Assembly: GCF_023343835.1 (NCBI RefSeq)
Contig: NC_064437.1
Location: 46,902,967-46,966,966 of the forward strand
Source of the DNA: Lagopus muta
Taxonomy: Eukaryota; Chordata; Aves; Galliformes; Phasianidae
DNA: 64,000 nt
Reading direction: 5' to 3'
Part shown: positions 26,315 to 38,700 of the stretch, piece by piece
Layout: every line of letters begins with the position of its first letter
How positions within the stretch are numbered: the stretch's first letter is position 1
Program-made: the position numbers and the translations under genes
Notes under the pieces: generated by a model
The model's input: the letters and a program-made list of their open reading frames with translations, nothing else
Told to the model about the DNA's origin: nothing
Database searches by the model: none

Positions 26315-26789
26315 CAAAAGATAACGGGTGCCATTTTATACAAATATCTTAAAGTGTGCTATCAATTTTATCCAGTTTTATAGCACCAAAAGTGTAATAT
26401 TCAACAGTATTGTTTTTCTAACAGCTGAAAGTTGTGAGAAGTTCACCCAGATTATCATACAGAAAATCATTTGTGCACCATTTATGCATTTTGGAATGTA
26501 AAACTGGGGACATTAATGGGAATTAATGGACAACTGTTATACTACTGTTTCAAAACATTTAGACATCAAAAAAGAGCATAACTGAGACTGTAACCAAACA
26601 TCACACCATTTTCAATCTAGTATTTGTTCACTTCTCATAAAGAAAGTACCAGAAGTAACACTTAACACTGCACTACTGCTTGCTGAATTCTCCAGCCCCA
26701 GTGCAAAGAGGAGAAGTGCTGATAGCCAACTGAGGAGTCATCAAAAAGCTTCAAGAACCAGAAACTCCTGAGAAACAACCATGAAAAGA

Positions 26790-29654
26790 GGAATGTTGGC
26801 TGTAAGATCTTTATTTCTTCCATAAAAGAGGAAGGACTACATCATCTAAGCAGAGAGCTTCCAAATTCTACTAAACGGAATGGTTCACATCAGAGCCACT
26901 TCCTTTTTTCTTTTTCTTTTTGGAGGGTGGGACAAATAAATGGCCTTACTCCCAAACAGCAACCACAGAGACAGGCTGTTCAGAACTATTTTGCACCCTT
27001 TCAGAAACCAAAGTAAAGGGGAAAACAAAGCAAATCCCCAATTTATTCATATGCTAAGGTGAAAGTATAAAAATGTCAATTATTTAAACACAGTACTTCT
27101 CCAAAGGAACGTGCTTGCAGAAACAAAAGCAATGCCTGAGCAGTAAGTATCTTTTCAATGCCACTTTAAAAGCTATACAATCTTATCTAGATATGCGAAA
27201 GCTAATAATGTCAAAGGATAGAGAAAGCAAGTAGGCAGCCCACCATTCTGTGGCATTAAAAAGTGATTAAATGAAATTCACAAATGGTTTGGTGACATTT
27301 CTGATAGACTAATCACATAGCAGTGCTCTAAATAGAAAAACAGACCATTATCAAAAATATTCCTTGCATCTCAGAGGAGTACTTTACGTATTTATTGTGT
27401 ACAGATAATGGCTTCTCACTTGAGATTTAGAACATGGATGAAAAAAGGGCTTCTCACGCTAGCAAGAACTAGCACAAAACCCATTCTCTGCTTTAAGACT
27501 CCATGTTTTTGAACCAAGGGAAACTAATTGTTGACCCAGTTTATGAGTCCATCTCAAAATCAGCCAGCACCTTAAAAAAACCAACTGTCTGTTAAATGCC
27601 AGTGCTCTACTGCAGACACCACCCGCTCACTTGAAGCAAAACCTAATTATTTTCTGACAGATTGGTTAAAATTGGACAACGGTGTCTGAGCTGAGAGCTC
27701 AAATATGTTACAGAAGCTATACACAGCCAGATGCATTGCTTCTTATTAATACCTTTACGTTCAGTTTCCCCAGCCCAGCCCCACAGAAACATTGTGGCTA
27801 CTGCATTATCTGCACTTTTTACGTAGAGACAATAAAGTACTGATCAATACAAATACTTGGCTCATTCTTTAAATTAAAGTCACATTCTCCACGGTAGCTG
27901 CTCTGCTTCAGACAGTCACACCGATAAAAACATCCCTGTGTGGCAGATGCTCCCCTGCCCCCTCAGAAAAACAAAAACCAAAAGGCATCATGCTAAACAT
28001 TTCTTAAGTCTGTCACAAACACACTCAGGACCTTTCTAGCTAAATACAGTGCATAATTAACAGTCATCTTAGAAAGACGCAACCTTTATTTGCCCATTCA
28101 TTTTAGTCTGTGCTTACCCCATTTTTTCTCAGTATACCAGCTCCATCACAGAACAGATTTCTCCACAAACAGTTCAGTCAAAAAGAATTCTAAGATGCTC
28201 ATCAGCCACAATGGAGCTGCGTCGTACAACACAGTTCTAAGGAAATCCTGAATTCGATGCGTGGAGTTTTGATACTTGAAAAACATACTGATGTCGTATA
28301 CAGAAACAGGCATTCACTGCCTTTTCAAACATTTTCAGCTGTAAACTCATCTATTTTCACAATCAGAACATTTTTGTCTGAAAAGTTTATTTTAGTTTTC
28401 TGAACACTGTAAAGCAACTGTGCTTTTGATGTTACACGAGTGTCCAGATAGGATTAACAAAAATTAAAATGTTCTAAATTACAAATTTAATTCCTGTAAG
28501 AGCTTGAGAAAGGAAAGAACAGAAAAGCATGACATACACACATTGTGAAGAAAACCCAACTTTTCATGCAATGGCAGGCAAGATGTAAAAAGCCACCCAA
28601 ATTCACACATTTTTACACCGAATCATCAGAAAAGTACTCTGTAGTAAATCTGTACATCCAAATACATTTGGGATCTACACCTAAGTTACATTATTTAATG
28701 TTATATACACTTATTACCCCTTGTATAATGTCTAAAGGAAAATCTTCATTCAAACCCCCCCAAAAAAGCAAGAATAACTTGGGAAAAAAAAAAAAGAAAA
28801 AAAAAAGGAGAATCACTTTAGACATTCAGTTAAAATGTTGGTTTTGTTTTAATCTAGACCTCAGAGTGTTTATTAAAAAACAAACAATCCTCTTCATTTA
28901 ACATTTTGCTTTCTAACTGTACAGTAAATTGCATTGCAGAGAACACATCTGTCTTCAAACTCTATTTTCTTTGGATGGATTTAAGATATAGCTGGATATT
29001 ACCTTAAAGATAAATAAAGGGAAGTTGGTCCAACTAGAATGAGAGCTGATATATTACATGCATGTGGGTTTTTTTTATATATTTTTAAATTATTTTTAAA
29101 CGAATGTAGGGTAGAGTCGATAACGCAAATAAACCAAAAAGCACCTGGATTCAAAATATAAAACATACCTCCTATCCTGGCAATGGCAGTAAAAATCAGA
29201 AAAGTAATCTTTCTGGAACAGCATTTTTCCATAAGTTAGAAATGTTAAGTACCAGGAAGACTACTGATCAAGTAGTTTTAGCAGCCAAGCTTCCCCCTTT
29301 AATTGAATGGAACAAATGCTTTAAATAAACCGTTTGTCCTCTTCACTGAAGAGAGCTAGTCTATTCATCTTAAATGCGCTGGGGTCTTTTTTGTTTGTTT
29401 GTTTTTTGGGAAGATTAGCCACGTACTGTAGTAATGCCTACTGCATATAATCCAAGCATTTGCTGTGAACAGTTGGAGAAAGCAGTCATTAAGAACCTAG
29501 GATCAATGAAATAGATGTTACTTTAAGCCATCCACAAAATGGAGACCCATACAGTGCCCAGTGTTAAAACCCAAATCTCTTCTCGCGCTTTTTGTTGTGC
29601 AAGTTCATCCCCCTGAAAACAGGAACTGATCCATAGTTCAATTTCCTTATTTCC
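26790..29654 (-). other. TM9SF3: Probable TM9SF3 3' untranslated region
   Basis: AT-rich sequence after the TAA stop, without any coding frame I recognise. On the minus strand, AATAAA hexamers occur at about 26815-26810, 27393, 28086, 28388 and 28866. The 26815 site is followed about 30-60 bases on by a T/G-rich stretch (TGGTTGTTTC), as expected for a real poly(A) site. Another good candidate lies further out at about 25918-25913, also with a GT-rich follow-up. The end given here is a choice between these; transcript data are needed to fix it. Confidence 0.5.
26810..26815 (-). terminator. Candidate polyadenylation signal of TM9SF3
   Basis: AATAAA on the minus strand (TTTATT on plus), about 2.84 kb past the stop codon, with a T/G-rich element roughly 30-60 bases downstream. 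The motif is direct observation; its use is inferred. Confidence 0.45.
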
Positions 29655-29722
29655 TTAATCAATTTTCACATTAGTGTAGATTTTTCGAACAAAGGCACTT
29701 GTTCCCATGTAACCAATAGCTC
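29655..29722 (-). CDS. TM9SF3: TM9SF3 exon 15, coding part with stop codon
   Basis: Codes residues 568-589 ([20 protein letters not shown] then ID) and the TAA stop at 29657-29655. The acceptor is tttgcag|GAG. The cytosolic tail ends in K-I-D, which fits the KxD/E COPI-interaction motif known for TM9 proteins and explains Golgi retention. Confidence 0.97.
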
Positions 29723-32700
29723 CTGCAAAGTAAACAGAAAACGTTGAACGTTAGAGAGCTGATCAAAATAAACCAGAATAAACAGTCGCTTAAAATCACT
29801 CCCTGCACACAAAATTATTTATCTGCAATAGTTGTTCTCAAACATTCTCCCCAATTATCCACGCTCCCAGCAATCATCTGGCAAGAACTCCCCTAGCCTA
29901 GCAAACTAAATCCATTAAGCCATCTTACCAAGAGGCCACGCTCACTTGGCCTCGATAAATATAGTAGCCCCCCTACTGCTGCCAATAACCGGGTCCCTTT
30001 TTCTGAACAGAGGGTAAAAAACATACAATCACCCACTCTGCAGGGAAGGTAGATGGGGGGGCAGGTTTTTATTATAAGTTGCATGCCTTCTGGATGAATG
30101 TTTTATTGGCAGATGGCTTTTTTCTTCCCACAAGGCACAAATAATAATAGATCCCCATCCCAGGAGTCTTAAACTCCAAGGAGGTCTGTGCAAAGAGATT
30201 AAACTAGTAGCAGTTAGTAGTTAAAGGAAATTGCAACCTGTGGTTTTCAAATTAGTAAGAGTCATGAGCAGATTACGCATTGTCACAGCAGTAGTAAAAG
30301 AACAGGTCACTGAATCTTTTTTGTTTGGTGGGTTTGTGTTTGTGTTTGTTTTTTTTAAAAAAAAAAAAACAACAGGGCAACAGTTTGTGCCATACCCAAA
30401 ATACTGAAAGACTAAGCACACTTAGAAACACGAAGAAATACAGATGAGACCCAGACCTTCTCTCAGAAAGAGATTCAGCAACCTACTGGTAAAACTCAGA
30501 ACCAAGTTTGCCAGACTGAGTAAACACAGATGCCTTACAATATCGGCAGACCACAGATTCATTCAGAACCACGACAGTTCTTTAAATTTTGGGGACTTCT
30601 CAGATAATTCATGAGTCCAGCCACTAAATTTGCTTGAAACTCTGTTTTTCAAATTCTAAAAGCCCAACATTCATGTAAAATCAAGAAACCTGAATAAAGC
30701 AAACCTGATGCATCATTTCTATAACAACTGGAATAATGAGGAGCCTGCTGAGGCAGCCTGTGCTGTTGCGTGATATTTCAAGCAGGGTAAATACAGCAGT
30801 CACTCCCTGGTCAGCAAGTGAAGTACTTGTATTACAAGCCTGGACAAAGTAGAGTATCATTAAAATGAATACAGTACACACAAGATCAGGCTGCTGCTCA
30901 TAAGCATTAAATGCACTGAGAATGCAGCAGAGGGGAGGCCAGGCAGTGATTTGCAGGCATGACATAAGCTTGGAGTTAAACAGAAGCACAAGTGGACTTC
31001 TGAAGCCTGTCAATGATACTAATCTGTCTCAGACAGCAAATGGACAAAATAAAGGTACTGAACTCCTGTTCTAAGATTCATCATATTTTGCCCGTTAAAG
31101 CAGGCACTGCCAGCAGATCCAATGCCCAGTTCAGTTCCTGAACTCAGACACATTCCAGAACTCGTTCTTTGAGGGCCTCTCTAGTGATGCGATGCCAGAT
31201 ACCACAAGGTATTTGGGAGAACGAACAACTCATTCTGCTTCCTTTGGGAAGATGTGGATGCAATAGAAGTGAGGAGTAGTAGCAAACAGCAGTCACATGA
31301 GACTACAGCTCTCAACTCCATAAGCAAGTCACAACTCACTGTGAACCACAGCAGCTGTATGAGTGAAGTCCCACTAATGACCACGCCTAAGTTCAAGGGT
31401 TCAATCTAAAAGCCACTTCACTGGCAGTGAATAAAAGTCAGGGGAGTTGATAAGGAACACTAGACAATTAAGACAAACAATTAAAGAATGTCTTCCTGAG
31501 AATAATGCAGGACAGTTAGTTTATGTAAATTAAATAAGAAAAAACAAAACAAAACAGTTTCCTTCTTTATTTACCTTCTTATCACCTGATAAGGTGCCCA
31601 ACTTGCCTACATAGATCTGGCAGGAATAAACTGTAAGCATATTTCAGCAGAACAGCAGGCTTTAAATAAACAGAATTTAAAAGAATCCAAATAGCCAGGA
31701 AAAGCAATCAAACATTAATTCCCATCTATTACTTCAAGTCAATTGAGACTTACTACAGTCTGAGCCTTTTTAAGCATCTAAGTTTTTTAGAAAGTCATAC
31801 AATTACACTTACAGTATTTTTGTGGATGCCAAAGTGTAGCACTGCAAAAGGCTTTTCTATACTGCCTTTTTTTTATTTTTATTTTTTTTTAGATCAAACT
31901 ATTTACTAAGATAGAGAAAAAGAAAAATGAAAGAGAAAGGGAGGCTGACGGACTGCTGGAAAGTCTCCCTCAATTCTCCCTCCCATCTTCTCTGTAGCCT
32001 GGTTCCTCAAAGAGGCAAAGCGAAGAATGGAGTTACTAAAATATCAACAGTGTGGTTCCCAAAGCTCAGAGATGACTGCAGATTGCACACAAAACATAAG
32101 TTTCTCAGCTGCCTATTTTATTATAAGACAAGGCTACACACCACAGCAAAATAAAAACCTTAATCTAACAAACACCACAGCAGGGAAAACAAACAGTAAG
32201 CAAGATGCTATTCAGTACAGCTCCATGAGAAGACTCCCATGAGGAGAACTCCCAGCTCCGTTCAAAACTCCCACATGATGTTGTATGGTATGGAATATCC
32301 CTTCAGCTACTCTAAGTCAGCTATCTTAATTTTGTTCCCTCCCAGCTCCTTGGGCCCTTAGCTGCAATGTCATCAGCTCGGTACAACACTGCTTAGCAGC
32401 AACTATAAACATTGATGTGCTGTCAACATCCCTTTTCTCCTAGAAGCAAAACATAGCATCATACAGACACTCTGGAAAAAACAATTCCAACCCAGCTGAA
32501 ACAAAGACGGCCATACACTGAGTTGGGGAATCAGTTTTATTCTCTGGCAGTAAGAGGGAAGCACAAGAAGCTCCACAGATTTGGAAGTTCTCATGGGCTC
32601 CCTACAGTCCAGCTCCAGAACTTGCAGATGTTCTGCAGAGGACAGAAGACTTATTGGATCAAAGTATCCCACAACTAAGCATCAGCAGCAGCACTTAAAA

Positions 32701-35700
32701 AAAGAGTTGGATGATACTGGCCTACACACTTAACACTGTGGCTGCCTAGGTTTGAACTAGTTCATCTTATAGCCAACTGTGACACTGAACATGGCCATTT
32801 GCACAAGCATCCAAATCACAGCTCTACAAACATCACACAAGAGTTGTACACTACATAGAGAACTGTGCTAGCTTCCTGGACAAATGCTTTTTGACAGGGG
32901 ACTTCCCCTCCCCCCATGCTGAAAATATGAGTTCTCAGTAAAAAGGAATCTCACAGATTCTCTTACAGCACAGTTGAAAAAGACAAAAAAAAAATCTCAA
33001 TAGAGGTATGGAAATTAAATGTAACAGAAGTATTTTCTGATTCTGAAAAAATTTAGATTTTGTCCTAATATTTCACCAAGTACAGTATTACCATGACAGG
33101 AAAACATCTGACAAACTGACTCTTCCATGTTTTAAAAAACATTTTAATTACAGGAACTGGTGGGCAAGCTCAGCTTCTGCATCACAGACATTTTAATCAA
33201 TACCAGCCTGAGCACTTTATAAGAAAAGATTAGAGCTGAAAAGTATTAAGCCTATTAAAGAAAAAAAAATGGTTGTGAGACTACCAGAACAGCAGGGAAG
33301 TCTTGTAATGTGCCAAGAACCCAATGAGGCAAGATTAGATTTCATGAGAGGAAAGAGGTTAAGAGATGATTCTCCTCTTTTTAAAAAGCATTGTGAAATT
33401 ATCCTCTTGAGATATCAGGAAATGTATACTTTACAGAAAGTAAAACTCAACTCCAGTAAGACACCATGGGTCCCAAATATCTAACTCAGAGAAAGCCTTC
33501 CACTAGAGTCTAGAGGTCTACTCATTGCTGTGAAGGAAAGTATTAAATAAGGATCATACATAATGCATAAAAGAACTAAGAAGCACTTTCTTTCTGGGGA
33601 AAAAAAAAAAAAAAAAGGATAAAAATAAAACTAACAAATAAACACACATGGCTTCATTGGATGACTTCCATGACAAGTTCTATTTTTCACTAAACACCTG
33701 TTAAAACAGGTATCTTAAAAAGCAGTGACATCCTGCCGAACATGGGAGCACTCTGCATTCTCCTTCATCTCTGAATTTGCCAATACTTATTTTATAAATG
33801 CTGCCCTGATGTCCCAGTCCTTTCTGAACTGTCACCCACACTTAAACACGTCACAGGATACGGAAGGTTCTCATCAGTACTGCAACACCAATACCTAGCT
33901 GCTTGGCAAAGGGCAACACTAAGAGCTCCAAGGCAAAATATTAACATGGACTCAATCAAACATGGAATTTGCTTGGAAGAAGTCAGTCTGCTCTAAAAAC
34001 AACCTATTCCCTTTTGTTTGTATTCTTGCCTAATACTGAGTCTTTCAGCTTTGTAGAGGAGCTGAAATTCGCTCCACAATACATAAATACTCTTCTTCAA
34101 AAGTCGTACGTATTCCTGCACCAAAAATACAGAGCTAAAGTGAGAGAACATAACAATCTGAAAAATTCTGACTGAAAAATTTCAATATATTTGAAACTTA
34201 CCACACATTATTCCCAAAGCTGTGCTAAATACTGCCATATAACCAAAGTAAAATGATGTTTGAAACAAGCCATACATCCTGAAAAAGAAAAAATACAAAT
34301 TTATGGTAGGTATTTTTCCCCGTCTATTGCAAAAAACTTCTTTGGCAATCTGATATTCAAGAAAACTGTCACTTACTTTGTCTTGAAAAAGTAGTAGTAA
34401 AAGGAGTACATGTAAACATATATCGCAGTTGATGCGGCAGAAAGAAAGCTTGTCCACTGCCTGAAAGAAAACACACACACACACACTTATCACACTTCTA
34501 CTGAAAATGCTTCCCAAGAAGATGCACAGTGCACTAAAAATAAAGCATCCTGGTTCTACAGACTTATTTATCAAAATCTACATTTGCTACACATGACAAA
34601 AGTTGCTATTGCGAGACCAAGATCAACTGCTGATATCAAATGATCCTTCTTTTCATTTGTACCTCAATGTATTTTTTAATGCATATACACATACGTGCCC
34701 AGATGCATGCTCACCAAGAAAGTTCCTCTGTAGAAAGGATCCAAGAACTCACTTTTACTCCCCACAGACAAAATCTGGACATGGGATACTTTGAAAAGAC
34801 CTGTCAAGACTCTTGATTCTATAAAACTCTCAGCCTGGTCATCTATGCAAACACCACAATACTTACCACCTGTAATCCTCCGCGTTTAGCAGGAAATATG
34901 TACAAACGATAGTCACACAAACTGTCACAATGCAGAGGATAACCAGAACCAACATCATAAAGCCATAAACATAGTAGATCTTGTAAGCCCAGAATGAAGT
35001 AAAAATGAAATACCTGCAGAGAGTAAACAAAATATGCAGATAATATTGCAATTCGACTTAACTTACTGTTTTTAATCAAATGGGCAAATAGCTGTCAAAC
35101 TCACATTTCAATAAAAATTGACCCAAAAGGGAGGATTCCACCAAGGCAAACAATAACAGCTGGTTCCATGAACCTGAAAGATATTAAGACCAGTTTAGGG
35201 ACAATAATAATATTTCTAAAAATATAATGTAACATATAACTAGGTACTTTATAAAGCCCAGAAAATTATATAAAGGCATGCTAACAAGAATTATGCCTCA
35301 TACCAGTATATTAGAAAGAAGGCACCCCCAGGGATGTTGCATATGGGTAGAATGAGGAGTCATTCTTGGGGAAACATGAAGCAAATGTAAGACTCACACC
35401 TATCTACAAGCATAGAGGCATGCATCTAAGCAGCCTTAACAGCTACAGAAAGAATTTCTCTTGACAGGAAGGGCCTAAGCAATCAAACCCCAGAACATTC
35501 ACCAGCCTTGAATGAAGTAATTAAAACTCAGTGTTGTTGTTGACAACAGATACTGCAAACACCAGAATGAAAATTCCACGGGGTCATCCTTGTATGACTA
35601 AGAACCAGTGTTCATTTTAATGCCATATAGTCACCAGCATATGGCCAAAAATTAATACTTACCCACCTACTAAAGTGATCTGTCTAGTACTTGCAGTGAT

Positions 35701-38700
35701 TCCAAACATAGTTGGCAACCAGTGATTTAATTTAATTTAGAGCTTCTTTTATTATTTATAGGGAGAGCTGTCTAAACTGACACCATGCAATTACATTATC
35801 TTTATGGAAAGCACCTTTTTTTTTTTTTGGTCGTGTCATCCTATCCTGCAAAATCTATCAGATTCCCAAGATACAGGCCACAGTATAAATCAAATCCTAG
35901 CATTTGAGCTGCTCAATCCACCACTAACAAGAGATTAAGAATGCTGCACTTGCTGGATATTGTAAGTGTACACGTTTCAGTGCCCCCTTCACACTGTGTT
36001 CCTCTGAACAGGAAAAGCAAGAAAAATCTATTAAGAAAATCCTCTGAGAATGTTTTCATTTCCATAGCTTGCTGCCTCAATCTCTACGTTAAATTAATAG
36101 GAAAAAGTGGCTGCACTCAAGCTTTGCAAAGAAATCCCCATAAGTCTACTCTTTGAGACCAGGCACTCCTTTACAAATCTTGCAAAAATAATTAAGGCTT
36201 ATTTGTAATTCAAGCAATTTACTTTGGAATATTTTAGGCTCTGTACCATCAACAAAAATACAGAAAAGCACTACAAGCTTTTCCCCACCTTTACCCTGCA
36301 GATGTCTCAACTTGAAAGTGGAGACCATTAAACAGAACAGTTCTGCCTCCAAGGCACACTGCATCCTAAACCTGCAAGAGGCATTAACTAAGGAAAACAG
36401 GTTTAGTTTCAAGACACCCATATCAGAAATAGGCTGGAACCATCCTTTTTACGTAAGAGACGGGAGAGCATTTCAGGCCAAACATAAACCAGTGATCCAG
36501 GACTGTAAAATCTGCTTTATCTATTACCCATTAACTGTGCTTGGTGGTTGCATTCAAAAGAAAGAAGCCATAAAATTTTAGTAAAGGTACTCTTCCATAC
36601 ATAACTCTAATCAGAAAAGTTACTTTAGAAAGTTATAGTGATCATGCCTGATAAGTCACTTTAAACGTACTGAAGCAAATGCATTTAGTTAACATGTATG
36701 GGTTTTTTTTACCATTTTTTTTCTGGTATTGGACGAGGCACTGCATTGACACGACATGGAAAATTGGGCTGTCCTGACAGATTGCGGCCAAGAATTGTAC
36801 CCACAAGGTTCAGTGGAAGAATGACAAAGAAACAAATGCAGCACACTGCCACCTGAAAATGAAAAATAATTAAAAAATAAACATCAAAAAAGATGAAAGA
36901 AGATAATCAGCCTATTCTGTCTATATTAGTCACTGCTGCAGAACCATACTCTTGGTTATGAAGCATTAGTTAATATACAACTATTTTATCAAATGAAGTA
37001 TTTATTCCCTGAGAAACTGCATAATAGATATTATTAAAAAGTGTTAGAGATATTTTCTTACATCAACTATAGAATTATTGCAGATTCTTTAGTTCATTGT
37101 TTTCCTCTAAACATTGTATTAATCACTATGGAATTAAACTAAACCTCAATTGTGCTTCATCACTGGGAGCTTCGCCAGCTTCTTTTCACTTTTTGCAGCT
37201 ATCCCTGGGAGTCAGCCTAGCAAGTTAGGTAGTTGCATACAAATCTACAACAAATACTGTTGGGTACAAGAATTTAAATCCAATCCCCACAAGAACCCTA
37301 AACAAGAATTGCAAAACCACATCAGAAAGCTACCAATCAAAATATTAGGTCTAATTTTCTCTGCTATCCATCATGCAGGTAATTAAGAACACAGATGGCC
37401 AAAGACACAAATGACCACTGATATGTACAAATACTTAGTTTAAAAGCACAATGGCCCTACTTACATACAAAAATTAGGTTTACACACAATACAAAGTCAA
37501 GCTAATGTTCCACATCTTTCCAACGAGGTATCCTCCCTAAAAGCTTACCAGGACAATTTTTCCAATATACATATGTATCTCTACTACTATTCCTGGAAGG
37601 TAGTGTATTTTCACCCTCCAATACAGAAAAAATGTTTAGCAACAAGTTAAATACTCACAAACCTTTAGCACAAAATGAACTAGCATTAAACATTTTGTTA
37701 ACTTCTGGGGATGAGGAGTCATATTACTTTAATTCAATACAACAAGTATTAAGTCAGCAACATGAGTTTAAAGTAACATCTGACAAGAGGGAGTGAGTGG
37801 GTTATCCCTGTGTTACTGACTTGCACAATACCACTAGCCCGGGCCAGATGCAAACAGGAAACACTGCCTATGGTTGCATGGATCAAGATCTTAAAATTCA
37901 GAGAAGTGGTACACCAACCAGGCACACTCTCCATACTGTTTTATACCTCTTTGAGGAGATGTTATTAAAGCATTGCATTATTAGCCACTAAAATGAGAAG
38001 CTTCATCAGTAAATAAGGGGAAACTAAGTAGTATTTACACTTGGCAATAATAAAGCAGACATACATTTAGTATCTCCCATTTCCTTTCCATTACTGGAAA
38101 AACACAGGTAAGCAAGCACAGTGTCTTAGGTGAGACACTGAGGTCAACTAAGAATGAATTATGGAAGTACATAATTCACTTAATGGATGCAGGCTCTGCA
38201 CTTGAAATCTGCTCAAAAGAATAAGCAGATGAAAATTTTGAGAGAGAAATGCCAAAAACCAGCTGAGACAAAGAACATCTTGAGTGCTACATTTAATAAA
38301 ATACTTCAAAAATCCTTTAAACTTAACAGGACAAGAGCACCACTACCACAAAATTAAATAACAGCTAATGGATACAGACCAAAAAGACCCAGCTCGTTTG
38401 AGCTGTAGGGTGTAAAAAGATATTCCAGAATTAAGGCCTGAAGAGGCTCTAAGGAATTTGAGCTGACCATACCAAAATCATCTCCACTGAAAGATGCTTT
38501 GCACTCTGCCTGCTCAGGGACACGGGGTGCAGAAGGCTGCCTTTGTCTGTGGTTCTCCCCACATTTGCCTATAAGGTGGGCTTCTGCTTGGCACTGGTAG
38601 GAGGCTCAGCCAGGGGCACCACAGCAGAGCATCTGTACTACTCATCCAACTACAACTGGCTTTTGCAGGGCAGAGTTATCAAGAGTCTGTAGCTTCATTT

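Larger units (their letters stand above)
21651..26789. other. Intergenic region between TLL2 promoter and TM9SF3 3' end
   Basis: About 5 kb separating two genes on one strand. It holds no recognised gene. One unspliced plus-strand frame of 159 residues (24912-25391) resembles nothing I know and is probably chance. The A34 tract is at 26278-26311. If the distal poly(A) site at 25913 is used, the intergenic part shrinks to about 4.3 kb. Confidence 0.65.
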
